Source of the DNA: Strigops habroptila
Lineage: Eukaryota; Chordata; Aves; Psittaciformes; Psittacidae
DNA: 64,000 bases
Assembly: GCF_004027225.2 (NCBI RefSeq)
Contig: NW_022651110.1
Coordinates: 700,517-764,516, forward strand
Reading direction: 5' to 3'
This document shows, one piece after another, positions 25,201-37,200 of this stretch (the stretch's first letter is position 1; each line of letters starts with the position of its first letter). The notes beneath the pieces are model-generated. The model saw nothing but the letters and a program-made list of their open reading frames with translations. It did not search any database and had not been told where the DNA came from. Made by a program: the position numbers and the translations under genes.

Positions 25201-28200
25201 ATCCCGGCCTTGTGCCGGGGTCCCCTGTGGCATCCCCCCCCGCTTCCATTCCCTACTTATGGGGTCCAGGATGTGCTTCCCTCTTCCCCCCCCGCTCCTT
25301 CTCCTCCTCATCCTCACCCCCCCCCGCACGGGAGGGTCTTGGCAGCGGCGTCAGGGGCCGCCGGGGGGGATTTTTGGCGGCAATTCCGGCTGTTTCGGGC
25401 TGTTTTCTCTCGCGGCGAAGCCGAGGGCCGGGGGGGAGCTGGCAGCGGCACGGGAAGGCGGGGAAAAAGGGGGGGGTGAGATATGTATAAAGGGGTGGGG
25501 GGGGGAGATGTATAAAAAAGGGGGGGTTTTTTTGCTCATTTTTCCTTCTTTTTTTCCCCGTTTTCTGCCTTTTTCTGGGCTTTTCCCTCCCGCTCCGGCG
25601 CCGCCCCCCCCCCCCGCGCCGCGCTGGCGCTTTGCCGGGCGCTCGCAGCTGCGGACGCGGCGACGTGGCTTCGCCCCGACACTGCGGCTCAATGCGGGGC
25701 CGCCGCAGCCAATGGCGAGCGGGGGGGACCCCACACCTCAACACCCACCCCCATGTCCATAGTGGGGGGGGACACCCCCCCCATAACCCCAACATCCCGG
25801 CACAGCCCCGTGCTGCAGGATCTAGATCTTTCCATGTTGGCACCGGCTGCGCCGCTGAGGGATGGGGCGTTCGGGAGGGGTGTTGGGGAGGGGTCTTTTG
25901 GGTAGATGAATGGGAGCGGGTTGACCTGGCGGCTCTTTGTCGTTATGGGGGGGGGTCTTGTCCCCCCTCATGGCACTGCATTGACCTGGCAGCTCTTTGT
26001 CCCCATGGTGGGGGTCCTGGGTAGCTCAATGGCACTGCTTGGCCTGGCAGCTCTTTGTCCCCATGGGGAGCACGGGGAGGTCCTGGGTGCTGGGGAGGGG
26101 TCCTGGGTAGCTCAATGGCACTGGGTTGACCTGGCAGCTCTTTGTCCCCATGGGGGCTATGGGGAGGGGGGTCCTGGGTGTCCTGATGGCATTAGGTTGA
26201 CCTGGCAGCTCTTTGTCCTTACGGAGGTCGTGGGTGATGAGGGGGCACCCTGGGCATCTGCATGGGACTGGGTTGACCTGGCAGCTCTTTGTCCTGCTGG
26301 GAAGGTCCTGGGTGTTGGGGAAGGGTCTTGCAGATTAATGGGAGTGGATTGACCTGGCAGCTCTTTGTCCTTATGGGGGCTATGGGGGGGCCCGTGGTTC
26401 AGGTCACTGACCTTCCCCCCCCCCATCCACTCTCCCACCCCATTGCCATCAGCCGGAGGGGGACACCCAGGTTGTGGGGATCCATGCCCACATGGGTGCT
26501 GGTGGGCCTGGATGCCTGAGGCTGCTGTGGGGCAGAGTGAGGGGGGTTCTGGGCACCTTTGTGTCCCCCCCTCATCATCCCGCTTCTGCCACATCCCCCT
26601 CCACAGGCTCTGCAAAGAAAAGGGGGGGGGCCAGGCAGCACCACTGTGTGCACCCCCCCACTTCCCCACTGCGGTTTTGGGGTGAAAACTGAGCTCAAGG
26701 GGGCTCAGGGGGGTTGTGGGCACGAAAACGCAGGAGCCTCCCCCCGGCCCCGACGGCGAAACGCCCAAATTTTGGTGTTTTTGGATTTGATTTTCTCCAT
26801 GCACAGAGGGAATTAATTACCGGGGGGGGGGGGGAAAGGGGGGGGTTTGGCTCCGAGCACCGTGTACAGGGATTTGGGGGCAGAAACGGAGGTTTTGGGC
26901 TGTTCCCGCGCCACGGGGCTGCGGAAAGCGGCCAAAATCCGGGACTTCCCCCCCCATCCCGCTTCATTTCCCCCCCCACACACACCCCGGTGTGTGCTAT
27001 GGGGGGGGGAGCCCCAGGACCGGGAATGGGGGTGGGGGGGGGTCCGTTGTGTGAGCGCGGCCCCGGCGTCCTCGCCCGACCCTCAGGCTGCTCCTTTTGC
27101 ACGAGGCTTTTGCACGAGGCTTTTGCACGAGGGAGCGGGACCGCGGCCCCCCCCACCCCCCCCCCCCGCGCCGCCCCGACATGGTTTTGGGTGCAGATCG
27201 TCGGGTTTTGGGTGTTTCCTCCCCTTTTCTCCATGTCCCGGCCCCGAACTCCACCGTGTGTCCCCCCCCTCCTCCTCTTTACTCCCCCCCCTTCCCCGGT
27301 TCCCGCCTCCCCCCCCCAACCCCCCCCCCATATCCCGTCCCGTCCAATGGGGTGTCCGCTCCCCCCGCGCGCTGCACTCCCATTGGCCGCCGCCGCTCCG
27401 GTCCCGGTGCCAAAAGGGGCCGCGGCGGCTCCGCGCCCGGCGGCGGCGGCGGCGGCTCCGGCTGCGGCTCCGCGGCGGCACCGGGACCCCCCCCACAGCA
27501 GCGACCCCCCGATAGCGACCCCCCGGTTGTCCCCATCGCTGGGACACACCCCCCCCCATCACATCCCGGTAACCGGGACCCCCGCGACCTCAGCCCCGAC
27601 CGCCGGTAGCCCCCGTTAAACCCGCACCCCACCCCATAGCATCCCCCGTCCCCCCCCGTCCCCCCTCCCCTCCCGGTTCTGCCCCGCCGGGGCCCGACTG
27701 GCAGCTGCCCACGGCCGGGATGAGCCGCCGCGATGGTACGGAGCGGGACGGGACGGACAAGGCGCCGGTGGCACCGCGATGGGGTCGGGGAGCGACGGCA
27801 ACAGCGAGCGGGGATAGGGAGGGACCGGGAGCGGGGAGCGGTGGTGGGGACCGGGAGCGGTGGCACCGGGTGGTTTGGGGACGCGATTGAGCCCCGACGG
27901 CAGCGGGAGCATCACCGGGGGATGGACGGGGACGGGTGGCACCGGGATGCGGGATACGGGAGCGCGGCGGGGCTGGGAGCCGGCTCGTCCCCGGGGTGTC
28001 CCCACCGGAGCCGCAGGTGTCCCATGGGTCGGGGTCGGATCCTGCGTCCCCGACGGTGCCCAGCGCGGAGCCGAGCATCCCCGGGGGCTGGGATGGGGCC
28101 GTGTTTCCCGGGAGACCCCCGTTAAGGACCGGGCTACCCCACGCGGGAGTGGGAAGGTGCTGGGAGACCCCAAAGCACAACCGGGGCACCCCCGGGATAC

Positions 28201-31200
28201 CCCGTGTAGGACCGAGGTGTTTTGGAGGGGGTTCCATGCAGGTCAGGACCGTCCCATGGGATGTTCCCGATGTGCCGTGTCCCCTCCCTGGGAGCTGCCA
28301 GGGCAGGATGAGGGGCAGAATGTGGGGCAGGATAGGGGGCAGGATGAGGGGCAAGATGGGTTCGGGATGGGGGGAAGAATGGGGGGTGAGATGAGGGATG
28401 ATCCCTTGGGAGCTCCCTGGGCAGAATATGGGGCAGGATGAGGGGCAGAATGTGGGGCAGGATGGGGAATCAACTCCAGCAAGCTCCCTGGGCAGGATGG
28501 GGGGCAAGATGGGGGCCAAAATGGGGAATCAACCGCTGGGACCTCCCTGGGCAGAATATGATGCAGATGGGGGGCAAGATGTGGGGCAGGATCATCCCCT
28601 GGGACCTCCCTGGGGCAGTATATGGACTAAGGATCATCACCCCCCCCCCCCTTACCCCGGATACCTCCCGGCCTCCCATCCACCTTCCCCCCACCTCACC
28701 CCACTGCTGCCTTCCCTCTGCCCCACAGGATGAGTTCCACCCTTTCATCGAGGCGCTGCTGCCCCACGTCCGGGCTTTCTCCTACACGTGGTTCAACCTG
28801 CAGGCCCGCAAGCGCAAGTACTTCAAGAAGCACGAGAAGAGGATGTCCAAGGAGGAGGAACGCGCCGTCAAGGACGAGCTGCTGGGCGAGAAGCCGGAGG
28901 TCAAACAGAAATGGGCCTCGCGCCTCCTGGCCAAGCTCCGTAAGGACATTCGGCCCGAGTGCCGCGAGGACTTTGTCCTCTCCGTCACCGGCAAGAAGCC
29001 TCCTTGTTGCGTCCTCTCCAACCCCGACCAGAAGGGGAAGATCCGCCGCATCGACTGCCTGCGCCAGGCGGACAAGGTTTGGCGCCTGGACCTGGTGATG
29101 GTCATTCTCTTCAAGGGCGTCCCCTTGGAGAGCACCGACGGCGAGCGCTTGGCCAAGGCTCCCCAATGCGCCAGCCCCGGGCTCTGCGTCCAGCCCCACC
29201 ACATCGGCGTCACCATCAAGGAGCTCGATCTCTACTTGGCTTATTTCGTCCATGCGCCCGGTGAGTGCTCGGGGGGGGGGGGGGAGGTAACAATGAACCC
29301 CCCCCCCCCCCCATGATGGTTCCTATGGGGGGCTCTGAACACCCCCCCCCTCCAGGTCCCTTTTGGGGTGGTGGCAGCCGCGGGGTGCTTCGCACAAAGC
29401 CGAGGCGTGTGCCAAAGCGTGTGCTGCGTGCCAAGCCGTGTGCGTGTGCTGTGTGCGTGTGCCATGCGTGTGCCAGCGGGCACCAGGGGCTGTGTATGGA
29501 GCCAGGATGTGCACCGGGAGCGGTGCTGGAGCGAGCACCGAGTGTGAACCGAGCACTGAGCCCTGGGTTGTGCCATGTACCGAGAGCCGTGCACCGAGCA
29601 CCGTGTTGTGCCATGTACTGTGCCGTGCACTGAGCACCGTGTTGTGCTGTGCACCATGCACCGAGCACCGTGTCGTGCCATGTACTGTGCCGTGCACCGA
29701 GCACTGTGTTGTGCCGTGCACCGAGCACCGTGTCGTGCTGTGCACCATGCACTGAGCACCGTGTCGTGCCATGTACTGTGCCGTGCACCGAGCACCGTGT
29801 TGTGCACTGGGCTCTACCGTACACCGAGCACCGAGCTGTGCCATGCACCGTGCACCAGGCTCTGCTGTGCCCCGTGCTCTGCACCGAGCCCTGTGCCATT
29901 CTGTACCCTGTGCCATGCACCGTGCACTACATGGTGCTGTGCACCAGGTACCGTGCCATGCACCGTGCCGTGCACCGTGCACTGTACCGTGCACCAAGCA
30001 CCGGGCTCTGCCGCGCACCGAACCCTGCACCATTCTATGCGCTGAGCCCCAAGCCTTGTGCCATGCACCGCGCTCCGTGCCATGCCGTGCACCGTGCACC
30101 GGGCTATGCCATGCGCCGAGCCGCGCTCTGCACCGGCACCGGGTTGTGCCGTGCGCCAGGCTCCTACCGAGCAGCGGGTTGTGCGGTGAACCGGGCTCTG
30201 CCGTGCACCGAGCCCCGTGTGGTGCCGTGCCCGGTGCCGGTGCCGTGCTCCAGCCGCTGCTTTTCCCTTGTCTGTGCCCTGGCGCCAGCCCCTCGTGCCC
30301 ACAGAACACACGTGTGTGTGCATGGAGCCGGAGCACACGCATGTGTATGTGTATGTGTGTGTGTGTGCATGGAGCCGGATCACACATGTATGTGTGTGTG
30401 TGTGCACGGAGTCAGGTCACACACATGTATGTGTGTGCATGGAGTCAGGTCATACACACGTATGTGTGTGCACGGAGCCGGGTCACACACACATGTATGT
30501 ATGTGTGCGAAGAGCCGGGGCGCAGAGCACACGCGTGTGTATGTATGTATGTGTGTGTATGGGGGGGGGGCCATCACACCCCAACTCCTGCCCGGGAGGG
30601 GTGGTGGTGGGGGGGATCATTTTGGGTCCAGAACGAAGGATTTTGGCTCCCATGTGCTCACAGCGGGAAGGGGGGGGGGGGCGGATCTTGGACCCCTCAT
30701 GGGGGTGAAGGAGGCGGCACTTTGGGGGTGTCAACCCCAACCCACCCCCCCCCCCCCATATAGACCCATGTGCCCGCCCGGAGCCCCCCCACCCCGTGTC
30801 CCCCCCCCCCCCCCCCCCCCTTCCACCGGCTGCCGCGGGTTCGAGTCCCACCGCGGCTCCCACCGGCGCCGCCAAAATGGCCCCGGTTGGCACCGTGCCC
30901 CCGTGCGCCGCACGAGGCCCCGTGCACAGCCCCGGCCCCCCCGCGCCCCCCCGGGGCCCCCCCCAACCACTGCTGGGGGGGGGGTCTTTGGGCTGCTGCA
31001 AGGCCTTGGGGGGGGGGGCTATGGGGGGGTAATGGGGGGCGCGGTGCCAACACCCCCCCCCCTTGGCGTAAGATGGCGGCGCCTTTTGGCACCCGAATCG
31101 CGCTGCGGCACCGCGGCAAAGGGGACCCTATAGCGGGACCCCCAACCTGTAGTCAGGACCCCCCCTATAGTGGGACCCTGACCTTATACTGGGAACTCCC

Positions 31201-34200
31201 CCATAGCAGGACCCCAAAGCTATAGCGGGACCCCCAACCTATAGCGGGACCCCCTTCTATACTGGAGACTCTCCTGCAATAAGGATCCCCCCCATACTGG
31301 GACCCCCCCATACTGGGACACCCCCATCTATAGTGGAAGCCCCCCCTATAGTGGGACCCCCAACCTTATATTGGGACCCCCAACCTAAACTGGGACGTCG
31401 ACCTTACACTGGGAGTTTGATGTTATATGGACCCCCACCTATAATGGGATCCCTCCATACTGGGACCCCCACCTATACTGGGGACCCCCAACCTAATCTG
31501 GGAACCCTGCTTATACTGGGATGCCCCCTATAGGAGGGACACCCCCCTCCACCTGTCCCCCTATATGGGGGAGCACCCCCTTTCTCCAGCTCCATGCTGG
31601 GGGGCCCGTGTCTATAGCAGCCTGTGGGGCGCATCTATGGGGTCTATAGGGCTCTGCCTATAGGGGTCTTCAGGGGAGCTGGGTGCAGGTTGAGTTTTGG
31701 GGCTCTATGGGCCTCCATAGGGCTCTATGGGGCTCCATGGGACTCCATAGGGCTCCATGGCCCTCTATAGAGCTCTTTGGTGCTCTATGAGGCTCCATAA
31801 GGCACTGTCTATAGGGGTCTACAGGCAGGACCCATAGGGGCTGGATGCAGGTGGAACTAAGGGTCTCTGTGGGGCTCCGTAAAGATCTATGGGGCTCCAT
31901 GGGGCATGATGGCCCTCCATAGGGTTGGCTCTATGGGGCTCTATAGGGCTCTATGTGGACTCCCTGTGGGTCTATAGGACTCATGGGGCTGGAGACAGCT
32001 GGAGGAGGCCATAGGGGTCAGTGTGGGGGACACCCCCCCATTGGGACCGGGGCCATGGGGCCGCTATGGGGCCGCTATGGGGCTGGAGACCTATAGAGAT
32101 ACAGGTTCCAGATGGGGAAACTGAGGCAGGGGGTGTGGGGGGGGGGGGTGCCCCCCCCATGGGGTAGGGACCCCCCCAGAGGTCACGACCCCGCTGACCC
32201 CACAGTGAGGTCAACATGGGGGGAGGGGCAGCTCCTCTCCTGCCCCTCCCCCTCCCCGGGGGGGTGTCCATGGGATGGGGGAGGGGAAAACGGGGGGGGA
32301 GGGGGAGGGGTCCCAAGTGTTGGCAACTGGGGGGGGGGAAACACACCCAGATGTCAGGAGGGTGGGGGGGGGGGCACCCAGGCGGGTTTTGGGGGGGGGG
32401 CCCCCCCCCAGACATCCAGTCGTCCCCCCCCATTCAGCACAGACAATGGCGGCTTTGTTGGCGCTGCCCGTTGGCGGGGGGCCAGCGCATTCCTGGCCCC
32501 CATCCCAGCCCCACGGCGGCCCCCGGCCCCCCCCCCGGCCCCACAGCGGCCCCCCCCGGCCCCCTGCCAACACACCCCCCCCCCCCTTTGGCTGCTGCAT
32601 CCCTCAGCCATGGGGCACCTGATGTGGGGGGGTACCCGGATGGAGACCGTGGGGGGGGGGGGGGTTCATGTGGGGTGAGGGGTACCCGGATGGAGCCCCG
32701 GGGGGGGGGGAGGGGGGGCGGTTCATATGGTGTGGGGGTACCCAAAAGTCTGATACAGGGAAATGGGGGGTTCACCTCGGGTGACCCCATGGGAATAAGG
32801 GGCTCTTGTGCGGGCATGGGGGGGACCCGGATGGGGGGGGACACCCCAGTATAAGGGGAGCCTTCAGTATTGGGGGCGGTCCCCGTTATGGTGGGGTCCC
32901 TGTTTTGGGGGTCCCTGTTATTGGGGGGGTCCCCGTTGTGGGGTGTCCCCCTTATGGGGGTGTCCCCATTATGGGGGTGTCCCCATTATCGGGGGGGGGG
33001 CGGGGGGCATGTCCCTGACCCATCCTTCCCGCAGACTCCGGACAATCCGACACATCAAATCCGCCGGGAGACGCGGACATCAAACCACTGCCCAATGGTG
33101 AGCACCAGCGATCCCAGTGCTCCCAGTGCCCCTCCCAGTGCTCCCAGTATCCCATATCCCCGTATCCCATATCCCCGTGTCCCGTGTTCCCAGGGCACCT
33201 GAGCTTCCAGGACTGCTTCGTGACGTCGGGGGTCTGGAATGTGACGGAGCTGGTGAGAGTGTCCCAGAGTAAGTGGGGACGTGGGGGGAATTGGGGGGGA
33301 TATAGGGATGTGGGGGGCAGGGGAATATGGGGCATGGGGATATGGGATATGGGATATGGGGGACATGGGGATACGGGACATGGGATATGGGGGACATGGG
33401 GATATGGGGATATGGGGGACATGGGGATACGGGACATGGGATATGGGGGATATGGGGGACATGAGGATATGGGATATGGGGATATGGGAATATGGGGGAC
33501 ATGGGGATATGGGGCTATGGGAATATGGGATACAGGGATATAGGAATATGGGGGACATGGGGATATGGGAATATGGGATACAGGGATATAGGAATATGGG
33601 GGACATGGGGGTATGGGAATATGGGATACAGGGATATAGATATATGGGGGACATGGGGATATGGGATATGGGGATATGGAAATATGGGAATATGGGATAC
33701 AGGGATATAGGAATATGGGGGCATGGGGATATGGGAATATGGGATACAGGGATAGAGGAATATGGGGGACATGGGGATATAGGACATGGGGACATGGGGA
33801 TATGGGAATATGGGATACAGGGATATAGGAATATGGGGGACGTGGGGATATAGGACATGGGATATGGGGATATGGGATATGGGGATGCGGGAATATGGGG
33901 GATATGGGGATATGTGGGGTATGGGGGTGGCTCGGTGGGGGGGGTCCTGTGTGTGTTCCCCACGTCCCCCCTCCGTGTCCCCCAGCCCCGGTGGCGACAG
34001 CGTCGGGCCCCAACTTCTCTCTGGCCGACCTGGAGAGCCCGGGGGGCTACTACAACATCAGCCCCGTGGCCCTGGGCCGCCGGCCCCTGGGGCCCCCCAG
34101 CGCCAGGTACCCCCAAACCCCCCCCCCCAAGCCACCGGGACCCCCCCCAAAACCCTCATGGTACCTCCCAAATCCAACGTGAACACCCCTATAACCCACC

Positions 34201-37200
34201 CAAACCCCTGAGAGCCCCCCCATGACCTCCATAGTCACCCGATGTCTCTCCTGGGACCCCCCCAAACCCCTCTTGAACACCCCATAACCCCTCTTGAACA
34301 CCCCATAACCCCTCTTGAACACCCCATAACCACCCAATAGCACCCTTGCGCCTCTTTGTGACCACCCTGGGACCCTTGCAAGCCCCTGGGACACCCATAA
34401 CCCCCTTGGATCCCTCAATAACCCTCCTTGACCCCCATGGAACCCTCCATAACCACCCAATAGCACCCATGGGACCCCTCCGGGACCCTCCCAACCCTCT
34501 CCTCCCCCCCGCAAACCTGACACCCCCCCAGGATCCTCCTGCCCATCCCTATTGTCCCCATTGGGGGGTGCCCCATCCCTTGGGGGTGACACCCCTGTCC
34601 CCACAGCGGCCCGAAGCGCCCCAAGGCGCTGGATGAAGGGGACCTGGAGGGACCCGGGGACGACGTCTTCTACCCCGGGCCGGGCCGGTCCCCAGCCCCC
34701 GGCAGCAGCCAGGGGCCGTGGGGGGGAGACGTTGACACCGGTGGGTGAGATTGGGGGGCAAGGAGGGGGGAAAAGGGGGGTCCTGGGGGTACATGTGGGT
34801 GGGGGCATGGGGAGATGATGAGACCCTATGGGGAGGGGCAAAGGGGGGGGTAATGGGTAAAGGGGGGGGCTATGGGGATGCAGAGGGGTCATGGGGGGGG
34901 TTATGGGGTGCAGGGTGGTGATGGGGATGGGTCCCTGAGAGCTTGGCCTCCAGCCTAATGGGGAGGGATGCTGGTGCTGGGGGGTCCATGGGGGGATCCC
35001 AGCGGGGGTCGGGGGGGGTGTTGGGGTGCGGGTGTCTCCCCCCACACTCCCCCCGGCCCCCCCCCCCAGGCCCGGCAGCGCTGAAGAAGTCGGGGAAGTT
35101 GGATTTCTGCAGCGCCCTGTCGGGACATGGGGCCACCCCCCGCATGGCCTTCGGCCACCACCCCCTGCCCGTCCTGGCCGGCGTCCGCCCCGGTGAGACC
35201 CCCAACCCCCCGGGACCCCCAAACCCCCCCGAGACCCCCATTTACCCCCCCCCAAGACCTCCCTATTGGGACCCCCATTGTGGTGGTGGACACTTGGGAC
35301 CCTCTGGGCGCTGAGTGGGGGGGATGTAGGGTGGATTAAAGGGGATGTCCATGGATCTGTGGGTCCCATCTCCCCCATGTGGTCCCTTGGGGGGGGGAAG
35401 GGGGGTGTTGGCACCCCAAATCCTGCGTCCCCGGCTCCGGGGTGCCGCGGGTGTGGGTGCTGGCGCTGAGGGTCCTTGCAGGCAGCCCGAGGGCCACGGC
35501 CTCGGCGCTGCACTTCCCGTCGGGGTCCCTCCTGCCCCAGTCGAGCCCCTACTTCGCGCACCCCACGATCCGCTACCACCACGGGCAGGACTCGCTCAAG
35601 GACTTCGTCCAGTTCGTCTGCGCCGACGGCGCCGCCCAGGGCCCCCAGGTGGGACAGGGGACATTGAGGGGACACTGGGGGACACGGCGGGCAGGAACAT
35701 GGTGACAGGGGGCGATGGGGTGCGGTGACACAAGGGGGGACATTGTGGGGTGTCCCCCCCAACGCAACCCCTCGTAGCGCTCGGACGGGCGCTAGGACCT
35801 GCGCGGCTCCCCCGGGGCCCGAGCGGCGAGCCGGTTGCCGTGGCAACGGGGGCGTGTCCCCACGCGAGGGGCGGGGACTGTATGTAAATGAGGACGCGGA
35901 GGCGGGACATTGGTGCAGGGGGGTGTGACCTGAATGTAAATATGGAGAAGAAGGCGGAGCCTGTATGCAAATGAGGCAGCAAGGGCGGTGCCGGAGAGCG
36001 AAGAGGCGTGAATATGGCCATAGGGGCGTGGTCTGTATGCAAATGATGAAGGAGAGGCGGAGCCTGTATGCAAATGAGGCCGGGCAGCCGCGCTGGCTGC
36101 AGCGGCCGGGTCAGGACCGGGGTGGGGGGGGACACGACACGACGACGGGACCCCCCAACCCGAGACCCCCAACAGGGGATCCCCACAACGGGGAACCTCC
36201 AACCCGGGACCCCCCAACAGGGGACGCCCCCCAGGCCTCGTTGAAGGCCCCCCCCACCCCGGGTGCCCGTCACCGTGTTCTCGTTGCAGCCGTGTGGGGC
36301 GCAGGGCAGGGTTGGGGGGGCTGCGGGGGCCCCCCTGGCCCGGCCCCTGCCCCTGCCCCCGCCGGAGCACAAAGCCCCCAGCGGCCCCCAGGGCGGAGCG
36401 GCCGCCGCACCCCGTAAGTGCCCGGCACCCCACTGCACCCCATTGAACCCCACTGCACCCCATTGAACCCCATTGAACCCCACTGCACCCCATTGAACCC
36501 CACTGCACCCCACTGCACCCCACTGCACCTGCAGCCGGGACCTGGGACGTGGCGGGGCGAAATGGGTGTGGGGTGCAGGGGGGGCATTAAGAGGGGTGCA
36601 GTGGGGTGCAGTGGGGTGCAGAGGGGTTCAGGGGTGAAGTGGGGAGCATTAGTGCAGTGGGGTGCTATGGGGTGCAGTGGGGTGCTAGGGGGTTCAGTTC
36701 AACGGGGTTCAATGGGATTCAGTGTGGTTCAATGGGTGCAGTGGGGCTCAATGGGGTGCAGTGGGATTCAATGTAGTTCAATGGAGCGCTGTGGGGTGCA
36801 GTGGGGTTCAATGGTGCGCAGTGGGGTTCAGTGTAGTTCAATGGGGTTCATTGGGGTGCAGTGAGGTTCAATGGGGTGCAGTGGGGTGCAGAGCAGTGGG
36901 GTTCAATGGGGTGCAATGGGGTTCAATGTAGTTCAATAGGCTTCAATGGGGTGCAATGGGGCTCAATGGGGTGCAGGTGTCGGTGCCACAAGCAGCAGCA
37001 GCAGCCCTGGGGGTCCCCGGCAGCGGCCCCGGTGACACAAGGTGACCCCATTGGGGGGGTGTTGTCATTGGGGGGGGGGCCTCAGGTGACAAAGGGGGTG
37101 ACCAAGGGGGTGACACGAGGTGACAGGGTGACCCGGCTGCCCGTGCTCCATCACCTCCATCACCGGCGCCTCATCCACCCCATTCCCGGCTCTTTCTCCT

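Noticed and set aside
30820-30860. tRNA-like B box GGTTCGAGTCC in NFIX intron 2
   Set aside because: The T-arm pairing is imperfect, and the upstream region where the D-arm, A box and anticodon arm should be is a poly-C run. No tRNA can be folded.
33290-33930. Arrays of regular short repeats considered as telomeric DNA
   Set aside because: The unit is GGGATATG or GGGGACATG, not the vertebrate TTAGGG.
34050-35846. Long minus-strand open frame (598 codons) across NFIX exons 5-8
   Set aside because: It lies antisense to proven NFIX exons, has Gly/Pro-rich repeat composition and matches no family. High GC lowers stop-codon frequency.
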